DNA of 64,000 bases from CBDBCU01 sp965203435 (GCA_965203435.1 CBDBCU010000001.1:124001-188000), one strand, 5' to 3'; shown: positions 54,482-63,616, counted from the stretch's first letter. The notes: generated from the letters alone by a model not told the origin. Made by a program: numbers and translations.

Positions 54482-56272
54482 GCCGGCAAATCGCTCAAAG
54501 ATATTGTCAATGGGGCCGGGCGCGCCTTGCAAGGCATCAGCAACGGCCGCCGCCAAATCCGACGGCTGGCGGACCGGCGGGAAACAAACGGTATCCCGGC
54601 AGATATGGGCTTGGGCCGGGCCGCCGGCCCCGGCGGCTAGGTCCGTCTTGATGAGGATGTGGGGATAGTCAAGGCAGTCCGCGGCTTGGGCCATCCCCCG
54701 GTAATCCGGGTTGCCGGGATCGCCCTCGATGGTAATCTCTAGCGGCGGATGTAGAAACTGGTCGACGGCAATGGCATAGCCGGCGGCGTGTTCGCCATAT
54801 TCCCGATTGACTTCCACAAAAGCGCTGAGGACGCTTTCGGCCCGCTGCCGATATTGCTCGTCCCCGGTAATATGATGCAGTTTCAGCAGCCCCCGGGCAG
54901 CGGCGACATTTTCCGACAAGGGTTTTTCCCGGATCCGCAGATGGCCGGCGGCGGCCGAATCCAATTCCGTGTCAAAGAAAGCCCCCCGGCGGGAATCATA
55001 AAAGCGCCGTTCCAGTTCGGCGGCTACGGCTACCGCTTGCGGTCGGTAATCGGGCCGCTGCGGGCAACAGTGATAAGCATCGGTCAAGGCGTTCAGCAGG
55101 GCGGCCCAATCGGCCAGCAAATCGCCGCTTTCCGGGAGTTGGGGCGAGGGTTGCCCATCCGCATCGAAAGCGTGGGGCAAACGGCCGGCGGCGGCTTGAG
55201 CCGCCAGGTTGTCCAGAACCCGCAAGGCCGGCCCGGTCAGCTCCGGGCGTGGCAGTTTCCAAGCGGCCGCCAGTAGCAGAGCGACGGCTTGCAAACTGCC
55301 GGCGGCGTAGATCCAAGGATCCACCGGCGGCGGCTCCTGCAAATGCCGGGCTTGCGGCGGCAAGGCAAAATAGTCGGAATGGGCGCCTTGACTGCCCCGA
55401 AACCCGCCGGATTTTTCGCAGTAAAGGGTAGTCAACAGGTAGTCAAGGGTACGAACAGCGGCCGCCCGGTATTGAGAATTATCCAACAGCAAGCCGGCGT
55501 CCAGAAAAACCCGGGCCAAGCTGAGGTTGTCCTCGAGGAGCTTTTCGTGCTGGGCGGCCGTCCAATCAGCCTGGGCGCAGTAGCGGAAAAAGCCGCCATC
55601 TACCGCATCATAAATTTCGCCGGCCAGCATAGCGTTCAGGGTTTTCTCCAGCATGGCCCGGTAAAACGGTTCCCCGGTGGTGCGGAATTGATGGAGGATA
55701 AATTGCAGGACGGGGGCGGCGGGAAACTTGGGTTCCTCGCCGAAACCGCCGTGGACCGCATCATAGGCCCCGGCAATGCGGCGGGCAATGCGATCCACCT
55801 GCGGGCGGGTCAGTTCTGCGCCGGCGGCGACCCGGTGGGCGTGTTCCTGCCGCTGCCGCTGCAACTGGGCGGCTTGGTCGTACAAGCCGGCTTTATCCTC
55901 AGCGTAGGCCCGCCGTACTTCCGACAACATTGCCAATAGCTGGTCGGCCGGCAGATAAGTAGCCCCGGCAATGGAGCCGCTGTGCGGCGTCAGCAGGGCG
56001 GTAGTCGGCCAGCCGCCGACATTGTAGCGGGCATTCACTTCCGGGCGGTGGTCGTTGTCCACCCGTACCGGCACAAAGTTGGCGGCAATGAAATCGGCTA
56101 CGGCCGGGTCCACATAAGTGGTCTGCTCCATCACCTGACACCAGTAACACCAAACGGCGGAAATCGACAGCAGGATGGGCTTGTCCTCCCGCTGCGCCCG
56201 GGCAAAGGCCGCCGGATTCCAAGGCAACCAATCGATGCGCGTTTCGGTGTCCAATTGGGGGGCCAGGGTCAT
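54476..56272 (-). CDS. Thioredoxin-domain protein of the YyaL/DUF255 family
   Basis: A 598-residue protein of the spermatogenesis-associated-20-like family. The N-terminal thioredoxin fold has the active-site segment SAVWCYWCQVMEQTTY (CxxC with Tyr-Trp; the family norm is CHWCHVM) near residue 40, followed by FVPVRVDNDHRPEVNARYN and GGWPTTALLTP. The rest is an alpha/alpha barrel like six-hairpin glycosidases (HGGFGEEPKFPAAPVLQFIL, DAVDGGFFRYCAQADWTAAQ, EKLLEDNLSLARVFLDA). The function is unknown, possibly redox-linked. Both His of the usual motif are replaced here. It leads aspS on the same strand. Confidence 0.88.
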   Translation of the reverse strand: MTLAPQLDTETRIDWLPWNPAAFARAQREDKPILLSISAVWCYWCQVMEQTTYVDPAVADFIAANFVPVRVDNDHRPEVNARYNVGGWPTTALLTPHSGSIAGATYLPADQLLAMLSEVRRAYAEDKAGLYDQAAQLQRQRQEHAHRVAAGAELTRPQVDRIARRIAGAYDAVHGGFGEEPKFPAAPVLQFILHQFRTTGEPFYRAMLEKTLNAMLAGEIYDAVDGGFFRYCAQADWTAAQHEKLLEDNLSLARVFLDAGLLLDNSQYRAAAVRTLDYLLTTLYCEKSGGFRGSQGAHSDYFALPPQARHLQEPPPVDPWIYAAGSLQAVALLLAAAWKLPRPELTGPALRVLDNLAAQAAAGRLPHAFDADGQPSPQLPESGDLLADWAALLNALTDAYHCCPQRPDYRPQAVAVAAELERRFYDSRRGAFFDTELDSAAAGHLRIREKPLSENVAAARGLLKLHHITGDEQYRQRAESVLSAFVEVNREYGEHAAGYAIAVDQFLHPPLEITIEGDPGNPDYRGMAQAADCLDYPHILIKTDLAAGAGGPAQAHICRDTVCFPPVRQPSDLAAAVADALQGAPGPIDNIFERFAGL

Positions 56273-56327
56273 TGCTGCCTGCTTTCCGTCCGCTGCCGGG
56301 CCGGCGGCGCTGGGGTATCGCTCCGTT

Positions 56328-56376
56328 CATCCTGAACTTGTTGAAGTCCGTTCATCCTGAACTTGTTGAAGGACGA
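56328..56376. repeat. Two tandem dispersed core repeats
   Basis: Cores CATCCTGAACTTGTTGAAG at 56328-56346 and again at 56353-56371, 25 bp apart, between divergent genes. The rest of the 354-bp gap has an AT-rich stretch and TATACT at 56559-56564, a likely -10 box for the HtrA gene. Confidence 0.75.
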
Positions 56377-56626
56377 ATACCTTGTATCCGCACGGAACCT
56401 CACTATGCGGCCGGCGGTGCTGAATTTGCCGCTTTACGATAGCATAGCCGGGTAGCATTTGCAACGGCGGCAAATCCGCCGCCGTTAGCGGCGGCGTAAG
56501 ATAATATAGGGAAAGCCGGATTATTCCGGGTTGCCGGGCATCCGGTCGGTTTATAGGCTATACTGGAATTGAAAAGCCGGGCAGTCTTTGGCTTGCCCGG
56601 CCCGGAGCGGGCGAGGAGGAGCAGTT

Positions 56627-57970
56627 ATGGGGAACCTGGCGGCATTGTCGCGCCATTTGCTGAAATATCCCTTAGGCGGCAGTTTGCGCCGCCTGGGGTT
56701 GCTGCTGACCCTGGCTATGGCGGCCGGATCGTTGCTGGCCGGCTGCGTCAGCCTGCCGGCCTCGCCCTCCCTTGAGGCGGCCCCGGCGGCGCAAGGGGAA
56801 ACGGTGGCAATAGTCGGAGTAACCGACGGGGCCACCGCCGCGGGAACGGCGGCCCAAGCCTCGCCCGCCGCTGGGGATGGCACGCCGCCGCCGTTGCTCC
56901 TCGACCCGGTTATGGTCGTGGCGGCCCACGAACAGGTCCTCAAAGACATTTACGAAAATGCCCTGCCCTCAGTAGTCTTTATCAAAGTTACCCGCAACAT
57001 GGGCGGGCCGAACCAACCGCCGGGCCAGGAAATGCCGGATTTGCCCGATTCCCGCCGCTTTCCCGAGGGCCTCTTTCCCGTTACCGCCGGCTCCGGTTTC
57101 GTGTGGGATGACGCCGGACATATCGTTACCAATCACCATGTGGTAGAGGGCAATGACGCGGTAACGGTAATTTTGGCCGATGATACCGAACTGACGGCGG
57201 AAGTGCTGGGCAGCGACCCGGATTCGGATTTGGCTCTGCTGAAAGTGGATCCGCCGCCGGGCCGGCTGACCCCGGTTACTCTCGGCGACAGCGATGCCGT
57301 GGCCGTGGGGCAAGTGGCGGCGGCCCTGGGCAATCCTTTCGGGCATGAGTTCAGCATCACCAGCGGCATCATCAGCGGCGTGGGACGCACCATCCGCAGT
57401 GGCAACAGCCCCTTTTCCATCCCGGAGGTGTTGCAGACCGATGCCTCCCTGAATCCGGGCAATTCCGGCGGGCCGCTGCTGGATCGCCGGGGCCAGGTTA
57501 TCGGGGTGAATACGCAGATAATCAGCCGCACCGGGGCCAATTCGGGCATTGGCTTTGCCGTGCCGATTAACATTGCCAAGCAGGTTATTCCGGCCCTACG
57601 GGAAACCGGCAAGTTCGAGTATGCCTGGCTGGGCATCAGCGGCGGCAGCCTGACGCCGGCGGTGGCCGAATTGATGGACTTGCCGCGGGATACCCGCGGG
57701 GCCCTGGTAATCGAAGTGCTGCCGGACAGCCCGGCGGCGCAAGCCGGCCTGCGGGCCAGCAATCCGGAAATGGTCGAGGGACAGCAGGCGCCGGTCGGCG
57801 GCGATGTGATTGTGTCCATTGACGGCAGCCCGGTCCGCGGCATCGATGATGTGATTGCCTATCTGGTAACTCAGACGCGGCCGGAGCAGAAAGTTACCCT
57901 GGAAGTGCTGCGTGACGGTAGCCGGGCGGAAGTGGAGGTTACTCTGGGCGTCCGTCCCGGCGCTTTGTAA
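56627..57970 (+). CDS. HtrA/DegP-type serine protease with PDZ domain, lipoprotein
   Basis: A 447-residue trypsin-like protease. A signal peptide ends in the lipobox LLAGC (Cys near residue 42), so it is anchored outside the membrane. After a Thr/Ala-rich spacer comes the protease: TNHHVVEGND (His near 170), DSDLALLKVD (Asp near 202) and LNPGNSGGPLLD (Ser near 281). A PDZ domain occupies about 320-445 (YAWLGISGGSLTPAVAELMD, GALVIEVLPDSPAAQAGLRA). It would degrade or refold damaged exported proteins. The start ATG 56627 follows GAGGAGG; a longer frame begins in the leader. Confidence 0.93.
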   Translation: MGNLAALSRHLLKYPLGGSLRRLGLLLTLAMAAGSLLAGCVSLPASPSLEAAPAAQGETVAIVGVTDGATAAGTAAQASPAAGDGTPPPLLLDPVMVVAAHEQVLKDIYENALPSVVFIKVTRNMGGPNQPPGQEMPDLPDSRRFPEGLFPVTAGSGFVWDDAGHIVTNHHVVEGNDAVTVILADDTELTAEVLGSDPDSDLALLKVDPPPGRLTPVTLGDSDAVAVGQVAAALGNPFGHEFSITSGIISGVGRTIRSGNSPFSIPEVLQTDASLNPGNSGGPLLDRRGQVIGVNTQIISRTGANSGIGFAVPINIAKQVIPALRETGKFEYAWLGISGGSLTPAVAELMDLPRDTRGALVIEVLPDSPAAQAGLRASNPEMVEGQQAPVGGDVIVSIDGSPVRGIDDVIAYLVTQTRPEQKVTLEVLRDGSRAEVEVTLGVRPGAL

Positions 57971-58060
57971 GGCATTGCCGGACAACCTTTGACCGGCCGG
58001 CGGGCCGGGTCTAACCGGCCCGGGGAATTGCCCAGCAAAAAGGGAGCGCGAGTCTGCTTT

Positions 58061-58555
58061 ATGGAATTGCCGGCTTATGCCTGGCTGGACGCCCGGGGGA
58101 TACCCTATCGGCGGCTGGCCTTTCCCCCGGATACCGAAAAGGGGGCGGCCAGTGTAGCCCGGGCCTTGGGTTTTGCCCCCGGGCAGATGGTCAAGACGCT
58201 GCTGTTTGAGACCGGCGCGGGGGATTTGGCCTTGATAATGCTGGGCGGCGACCGCAGCGCCGTATCGGGCCAGCTGAAAAAAGCCCTGGGTTCCCGGAAT
58301 ATCCGTTTGGCGGCCCCGGAGCGGGTGTTGCAAGTTACTGGCTACGCCGTTGGCTCCATCCCGCCCTTTTCCTGGCAGCCGCCGGGTTTCCGCTCCTTTG
58401 TCGACGCCGCCCTGGGGGAGTATGCTGTGGTGGGCGTGGGCGCCGGGGAATGGGGCCGGGAAATTGTGCTGACGCCGGATGATTTGGTAACGGCCGCCGC
58501 GGCGGAAGTGGTCAATCTGACCGCCAAGACTAACCCGGCCCCGGCGCAAGACTAA
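58061..58555 (+). CDS. YbaK/EbsC-type aminoacyl-tRNA deacylase
   Basis: A 164-residue YbaK-domain protein: MELPAYAWLDARGIPYRRLA at the start, GQMVKTLLFETGAGDLALIML with the conserved Lys of the active site near residue 47, and VGSIPPFSWQP, the GGxSPxG-like loop. The family hydrolyses mischarged Cys-tRNA-Pro or similar products. The ATG at 58061 is taken because the family begins here; GGGAG is 10 bases upstream. It lies 90 bp after the HtrA gene and 21 bp before the FKBP gene. Confidence 0.88.
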   Translation: MELPAYAWLDARGIPYRRLAFPPDTEKGAASVARALGFAPGQMVKTLLFETGAGDLALIMLGGDRSAVSGQLKKALGSRNIRLAAPERVLQVTGYAVGSIPPFSWQPPGFRSFVDAALGEYAVVGVGAGEWGREIVLTPDDLVTAAAAEVVNLTAKTNPAPAQD

Positions 58556-58576
58556 TCCATTAGTGTGGAGGATACC

Positions 58577-58981
58577 GTGAAATTTTTACTGCCCCTTTTG
58601 CTGCTGGCTTTACTGCTGGCGGCCTGCTCCCGGGAGAACCCGGTAATCGTTACCCCCTCGGGTTTGCAGATTGAGGAACTGGAGGAGGGCAACGGCGCGG
58701 AAGTCCGGGACGGGGCCACGGTAATCCTGCACTATACCGGCTGGCTGACCGATGGCACTAAGTTTGACAGTTCCCTGGATCGGGGCGAACCCTTTAAGTT
58801 CACTATGGGCGCCCACCCGGTTATTCCCGGCTGGGATGAAGGGATAGCCATGATGCGGGCCGGGGGGAAATGGAAGTTGTCCATCCCCCCGGAATTGGCT
58901 TACGGCGAGCGGGGCATCGCCAACATCATCCCGGCGGGGGCCACCCTGGTGTTCGAGGTGGAAGTGCTGGAAGTGCGCTAG
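58577..58981 (+). CDS. FKBP-type peptidyl-prolyl isomerase, lipoprotein
   Basis: A 134-residue protein. The signal peptide KFLLPLLLLALLLAAC ends in a lipobox Cys at residue 15. The FKBP domain fills the rest: GLQIEELEEGNGAEVRDGAT, VILHYTGWLTDGTKFDSSLD, FTMGAHPVIPGWDEGIAMMR, WKLSIPPELAYGERG. Key aromatic pocket residues (Tyr in HYTG, Phe in KFDSS, Trp in GWDEG, Tyr in AYGERG) are present, so it should be active outside the membrane. The GTG at 58577 follows GGAGG at 5 bases. It lies downstream of the HtrA and YbaK genes, which suits envelope folding. Confidence 0.93.
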   Translation: MKFLLPLLLLALLLAACSRENPVIVTPSGLQIEELEEGNGAEVRDGATVILHYTGWLTDGTKFDSSLDRGEPFKFTMGAHPVIPGWDEGIAMMRAGGKWKLSIPPELAYGERGIANIIPAGATLVFEVEVLEVR

Positions 58982-59270
58982 GCCAATCGGCCCGGCCGGG
59001 TATCCCCTCTGTTGCGGATACCCGGTCGTACCGCTGTTGCCGGCCGGGTATTCAGCCATCCGTCGCCTATCTTTCTATTGCTGACTGGCCCCACCCGCTA
59101 CAATCCCTCTTGTCTCCACTATCCCAAAGATAGCCCGGCATCCCAAGGTTGCGGCGGATAGTTTCCATCCCGGATAAGGGCTTGCTTTCCCGGGAATGCG
59201 GCTCCCGGCCGGCGGCGGAAAATCCGAAAGGGGCAAGGGATTCGTAGGAAAGAGGGGACAGCAACGGGAA

Positions 59271-59346
59271 TGGCGCGCCTGGCAGGAGTCGAACCCGCAA
59301 CCCCTGGGTCCGAAGCCCAGTGCTCTCTCCGTTGAGCTACAGGCGC
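59271..59346 (-). tRNA. tRNA-Arg (anticodon TCG)
   Basis: Minus-strand cloverleaf: acceptor GCGCCTG / CAGGCGC, D arm AGCTCAACGGAGAGAGC, anticodon stem CTGGG / CCCAG around CTTCGGA, T arm GCGGGTTCGACTCCTGC, discriminator G and encoded CCA (59273-59271). Confidence 0.95.
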
Positions 59347-59383
59347 AAAACCGGGTGGGCAGGGTTGACGCCGTTGGTGATGA

Positions 59384-59461
59384 TGGGGCGAGCGACGGGA
59401 TTCGAACCCGTGATCTCCTGTGCCACAGACAGGCGCCTTGGGCCTCTTGGCTACGCTCGCC
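59384..59461 (-). tRNA. tRNA-His (anticodon GTG)
   Basis: Minus-strand cloverleaf: acceptor GCGAGCG / CGCTCGC, anticodon stem CCTGT / ACAGG around CTGTGGC, T arm ACGGGTTCGAATCCCGT. The identity base G-1 (59461) and its partner C73 (59387) are both encoded, as is CCA (59386-59384). 37 bp upstream of tRNA-Arg in the direction of transcription. Confidence 0.95.
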
Positions 59462-59577
59462 GCAGTTGCAGGGTCCCGGCCAAAGTCAGCTTAACGGGAA
59501 CTGACAACCATAGTATCAAAAACCGGGCCGGTTGGCAAGGGGGTAAAGGCGGCGGTTTCCAATCGGATTCCGCAAAG

Positions 59578-59606
59578 TTGCTATCAGCCCGGGCAACTAA
59601 TATAAT
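59578..59606 (+). promoter_or_regulatory. Promoter of the peptide ABC transporter operon
   Basis: TTGCTA (59578-59583), 17-bp spacer, TATAAT (59601-59606); the leader to the ATG is about 120 nt. Confidence 0.7.
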
Positions 59607-59650
59607 GCCGGAGGTATCTTTATCGGTAAATTGCCTTGACCGGAAGTTGA

Positions 59651-59668
59651 CCGTCCCCTAGGGGACGG
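59651..59668. promoter_or_regulatory. 18-bp perfect palindrome in the transporter leader
   Basis: CCGTCCCCTAGGGGACGG, with no loop, 45 bp after the -10 box. A likely dimeric regulator site, downstream of the transcription start. Confidence 0.5.
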
Positions 59669-59731
59669 GTATCCCTATCCATTTCTTTAGCCATTTTCAT
59701 CCATTCTTGGAACTTGACGGGAAGGTTGCGT

Positions 59732-61591
59732 ATGAGTTGGAAAACTCTGATACTCCCGGCTTTGGCGGGTCTTTTTCTGGCGGGATGCAGCGGGAATGCG
59801 CCCGCCCCGGAACCGGCGGCGGAAGTAGCCGCCCCGGTGGAATCCGTGGCCACCGTTGCGGCTCCGGCGATTACGGACGCGGCGCAGGATACTATGGGCG
59901 GCGGCGTAGCCGCCGTTACCCCGGCCGCTCCGGCGGCAATGCCGACCGCAGTGCCGATGCCCACTACGCCGCCCGGCCGCGCCGCGGCTACGGCCGCGCC
60001 GGTTACCGATGCCGGCAGCAGCAGCGGCGGGGATTTTGTTCCCGGCACCCGGCCGGCCAACAGCGGCAACGGCACCGCTACCGATGGCGGGACTTTGCGG
60101 CTGCTCTTTGCTGACCCGCCCACTTTGGATCCTCACTTGGCCGAGGATTCCCGCTCCGGCCTGCTGGTCAACGAAGTCTTTGGCGGGCTGGTAACGATTA
60201 ACCCTTTCAGCTTTTCCGTGGATCTCGACTTGGCGGAACGCTGGGAAGTCAGCCCGGACGGAACTACCTATACTTTCGCCCTGCGCCCGGAGGCCCGCTT
60301 TCACGATGGCAAGGCAGTTACCGCCCAGGATGTCAAATGGTCCTTGGAGCGGGTAGCCGACCCGGATACCCTTTCTCCGGTGGTTGACCAGTACCTGAGC
60401 GATATTGTCGGCGTCGCCGGCAAGTTGGAGGGGGCCGCCCGCGAGGTCTCCGGCGTCCGGGTCATTGACGACCGCACCGTGGCCCTCACCATTGACTCCC
60501 CCAAAGCCTACTTCCTGTCCAAGTTGACCTATCCCACCGGCTTTGTCCTGGATCAGGAAAATGTGGGCCGTGGGGAGGATTGGATTCGCGAACCCAATGG
60601 CACCGGGCCTTTCCGCTTGGCCGAGTATGTGGTGGGGGAAACCCTGCGCCTGGCCCGCAACGAATACTACCATCTGGGGCCGCCGCATCTGGATGAAGTG
60701 GAAATGATTCTCAGCGGCGGGTCGGCAATGATCCTCTATGAGAATGACGAGATTGATGTAACCGGCGTGGGTCTGGCCGACCTGGAGCGGGTGCTGGATC
60801 CCAACAGCCCCTTGAATCCCCAGGTCAAACCCTACCCGGCCCGGTTCAGCGTCAGTTACATCGGGCTGAATGTGGCTCAGCCGCCGCTGGACGATGCCAA
60901 GTTCCGCCAGGCCCTGAACCTGGCGATTGACCGGGACAGCATTGCGGAAGTGGCTTATGAGGGGGCGGTGCGGCCGGCCAAAACCATCCTGCCGCCCGGC
61001 TTTCCCGGCTACAACGCCGCCCTGAATCCCTATCCTTATGACCCGGAACAGGCCCGGCAGCTGCTGGCCGAATCCAAGTACGGCGACGACTTGGGCAACC
61101 TGCCCCGGCTGACTTTGAGCATCACCGGCAGCTTTGGCGCGGCCGTTCCCCTGGGCCTGGAAGTAATCCTCAATTCCTGGCAGGAGGAGTTGGGTCTCCA
61201 AGTGGAAATCCAGCAGACGGAATGGGCCACTTTCCTGCAGGATGTGAACCAGAAACGGTTTCAGATGTATTCCATCGCCTGGGGCGCGGACTATCCCGAC
61301 CCGGAGAACTTTCTGGACAACCTGTTCCACAGCGAAAGCGATGGCAATCGCAGCAACTACAGCAACCCGACGGTGGACGCCCAACTGGAGCAGGCCCGGG
61401 TAGAACGGGATCCGGCGGCCCGGTTGCAAATGTACCAGGACATTGAGCGGCAGATTCTGGACGACGCCCCTTGGGTGTTGCTGTGGAACGACGAGGATTG
61501 GTACTTCCTGGTCAAGCCGCACATCCACGACTACCTGCTGCTGCCCATGACTCTGCCCAAGTTCCGCTACATCTGGATGGAACAGGGGTAG
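59732..61591 (+). CDS. Peptide/nickel-type ABC transporter substrate-binding lipoprotein
   Basis: A 619-residue SBP_bac_5 (DppA/OppA) protein. The signal peptide ends in LFLAGC (lipobox Cys near residue 18). A Pro/Ala/Thr linker of about 100 residues precedes the mature lobes: GGTLRLLFADPPTLDPHLAE, VFGGLVTINPFSF, LAERWEVSPDGTTYTFALRP, ARFHDGKAVTAQDVKWSLER, and the C-terminal WGADYPDPENFLDNLFHSES that closes the site. The start ATG 59732 (MSWKTLIL) follows GGAAGG; a longer TTG frame exists. The two permease genes follow. The linker is longer than usual. Confidence 0.93.
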   Translation: MSWKTLILPALAGLFLAGCSGNAPAPEPAAEVAAPVESVATVAAPAITDAAQDTMGGGVAAVTPAAPAAMPTAVPMPTTPPGRAAATAAPVTDAGSSSGGDFVPGTRPANSGNGTATDGGTLRLLFADPPTLDPHLAEDSRSGLLVNEVFGGLVTINPFSFSVDLDLAERWEVSPDGTTYTFALRPEARFHDGKAVTAQDVKWSLERVADPDTLSPVVDQYLSDIVGVAGKLEGAAREVSGVRVIDDRTVALTIDSPKAYFLSKLTYPTGFVLDQENVGRGEDWIREPNGTGPFRLAEYVVGETLRLARNEYYHLGPPHLDEVEMILSGGSAMILYENDEIDVTGVGLADLERVLDPNSPLNPQVKPYPARFSVSYIGLNVAQPPLDDAKFRQALNLAIDRDSIAEVAYEGAVRPAKTILPPGFPGYNAALNPYPYDPEQARQLLAESKYGDDLGNLPRLTLSITGSFGAAVPLGLEVILNSWQEELGLQVEIQQTEWATFLQDVNQKRFQMYSIAWGADYPDPENFLDNLFHSESDGNRSNYSNPTVDAQLEQARVERDPAARLQMYQDIERQILDDAPWVLLWNDEDWYFLVKPHIHDYLLLPMTLPKFRYIWMEQG

Positions 61592-61624
61592 GCCGGCGGC
61601 GGCCCGGGGCCAAGGGGGCAAAGC

Positions 61625-62572
61625 GTGGCGACTTACATTGCGCGGCGGCTGCTGTGGGTGCCGTTCCTGCTGCTGATAACCACCTTTGTCACCTTTGCCC
61701 TGGGCCGCTACGGCCCCGGCGATCCGGTGGAAATCCTGATGGGCCAGAACTTCAAGGAGGAAGTGGCCCAGCGCCTGCGGGCCAAGTACGGGCTGGACGA
61801 TGACATCGCAACCCAATACATTCGCTACCTGGGCAATGTGCTGCAAGGGGACTTCGGCGAAAGCTACCAGTACCGGGGGCGCAGCGTAACCGAACTGCTG
61901 AAAGACCGCATCTGGGTGTCGGCGCAACTGAACCTGGCGGCCTTGCTTATATCAGTAACCCTGGGCATCGCCGCCGGCCTCTTTGCCGCCCTGCGGCAAG
62001 GGACTTGGTGGGACAGCGCCATGGTTACCTTTACCCTGGTCGGCCAATCCCTCCATGTATTTTTGACCATCCCCATTGCCCTGCTGGTCTTTTCCCTGAA
62101 ACTGGGCTGGCTGCCCAGCCACGGCTGGGACGGGTTCTTTTCGACCAGCATCATCCTGCCGGCCCTGGTCTTGGGTATCCCCGGCGTGGCAATCGTAACC
62201 CGCCTGACCCGGGCGGCTACCCTGGATGTAATCGGGCAGGACTACATCCGCACGGCCCGGGCCAAGGGCTTGCCGGAGCAGGTAGTGCGCCTGCGGCATA
62301 TCCTGCGGAATGCCCTGATTCCGGTGGTAACGACCCTGGGCTTTTCCCTGGCCGGCTTGGCCAGCGGCTCCTTTATCGTCGAGCTGTATTTCGGTATCCC
62401 CGGCGTGGGTCTGCTGACCATTGAATCTCTGTTCTCCCGGGACTACCCCATCATAATGGCGGTTACGCTGCTGGGAACCACCCTGTTCGTGCTGGCGAAC
62501 CTGGTGGTGGACTTGATTTACCCGGTGCTGGACCCCCGCATCCGGCTGGGAGGCGACTATGTTGCCGGATGA
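61625..62572 (+). CDS. Peptide ABC transporter permease, DppB type
   Basis: A 315-residue membrane permease: YIARRLLWVPFLLLITTFVT at the start, the P-G-D-P motif RYGPGDPVEILMG, ALLISVTLGIAAGLFAAL, and the EAA-like loop DYIRTARAKGLPEQVVRLRH near residue 210 that binds the ATPase. Six membrane segments expected. The GTG start is 33 bp after the binding protein; the end overlaps the next permease by 14 bp. Confidence 0.94.
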   Translation: MATYIARRLLWVPFLLLITTFVTFALGRYGPGDPVEILMGQNFKEEVAQRLRAKYGLDDDIATQYIRYLGNVLQGDFGESYQYRGRSVTELLKDRIWVSAQLNLAALLISVTLGIAAGLFAALRQGTWWDSAMVTFTLVGQSLHVFLTIPIALLVFSLKLGWLPSHGWDGFFSTSIILPALVLGIPGVAIVTRLTRAATLDVIGQDYIRTARAKGLPEQVVRLRHILRNALIPVVTTLGFSLAGLASGSFIVELYFGIPGVGLLTIESLFSRDYPIIMAVTLLGTTLFVLANLVVDLIYPVLDPRIRLGGDYVAG

Positions 62573-63530
62573 TACGCAACGGCTGACCTTGCCGGAGCCG
62601 TCCCTCCGCTCGCGGAGTTACCTGTCCCTGTCCCTGCGGCGGCTGCTGCGGAAAAAGCTGTCGGTAACTTGCCTGGTCATCATCGGGATAATGTACGGGT
62701 CGGGCATCTTTGCCCCCCTGGTGTCGCCCTACGGCTACAACGACCAGGATTTGTCGGTAGCCAAGCAAGGGCCGAGTTTGACTCACCCGCTAGGCACGGA
62801 CCGCTTGGGGCGGGATATGCTGACCCGGGTAATGTACGGGCTGCGGACGACGGTCATCATCACGGTAATTTCCCTGGTGACCGGAGCCCTGGTATTGGGC
62901 ATTGCCTTGGGGCTGATTGCCGGCTACTTCGGGCGCTGGGCCGACGGGGTGATTATGCGGGTGGGCGAGGTAACTTCCGCTTTTCCCGACATTTTCCTGC
63001 TGCTGATAATCGTCGCCACGGTAAAACCGCGGATCCTGGAGTATGTGCGGAACTTTGAGGATGCCACCGGAATTGACTGGATTGTGCGGCTGGGCATTGT
63101 CGACTATCTGGTGATTTCCCTGGCCCTGGCCGTCTTTTCCTGGTTCGGAATGGCCCGGCTGGTGCGCGGGCAGGTGCTGCAAGCCCGGGAAAATCAGTAT
63201 GTCGAGGCGTCCCGGGCGATGGGTTCCTCTAATCTCCGCATCCTGGGCATTCACCTGATGCCCAACATCATCAGCCCGGTAATCGTATCGATTTCGGCCG
63301 GCTTGGGCGCGGTTGCCGGCGCGGAGATTGTGCTGAGCTGGCTGGGGATTGGCATCCAGCCGCCGACGCCCAGCTTGGGGGTGATGATTTTTGAGAACGG
63401 CAACATTTCGGTGCTGCGGAGCGACCCCCATCTGACCCTGGTGCCGTCGGCGGTGCTGGTGCTGCTGCTGTTCACTTTCAGCCTGCTGGGGGATGGGGTA
63501 AATGACGCCTTTAACCCCCGCGCCCGTTGA
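62559..63530 (+). CDS. Peptide ABC transporter permease, DppC type
   Basis: A 323-residue permease: a cytoplasmic N-terminus, LGTDRLGRDMLTRVMYGLRT near residue 85, ALVLGIALGLIAGYFGRWAD, and the EAA loop QYVEASRAMGSSNLRILGIH near 215. GAEIVLSWLGIGIQPPTPSL is typical of DppC/OppC. The ATG at 62559 overlaps the previous gene. No ATPase gene follows within the remaining 470 bp; the next gene is on the other strand, so the ATPases (usually two) must be elsewhere. Confidence 0.94.
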   Translation: MLPDDTQRLTLPEPSLRSRSYLSLSLRRLLRKKLSVTCLVIIGIMYGSGIFAPLVSPYGYNDQDLSVAKQGPSLTHPLGTDRLGRDMLTRVMYGLRTTVIITVISLVTGALVLGIALGLIAGYFGRWADGVIMRVGEVTSAFPDIFLLLIIVATVKPRILEYVRNFEDATGIDWIVRLGIVDYLVISLALAVFSWFGMARLVRGQVLQARENQYVEASRAMGSSNLRILGIHLMPNIISPVIVSISAGLGAVAGAEIVLSWLGIGIQPPTPSLGVMIFENGNISVLRSDPHLTLVPSAVLVLLLFTFSLLGDGVNDAFNPRAR

Positions 63531-63616
63531 CCCGGGGCGGTGATGGCCCTGGGGCGGCAAGGCCGGACTTGGGCCGCTAGGGCAATGGTTCAGCGCCGGG
63601 CAAGCGCCTACAAAAA

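Noticed and set aside
59687..61927. 746-codon open frame on the minus strand
   Set aside because: Antisense shadow of the peptide-binding protein and the start of the permease.
61592..63530. Complete Opp/Dpp transporter operon
   Set aside because: Only the binding protein and two permeases are present; neither ATPase is encoded downstream in the window.
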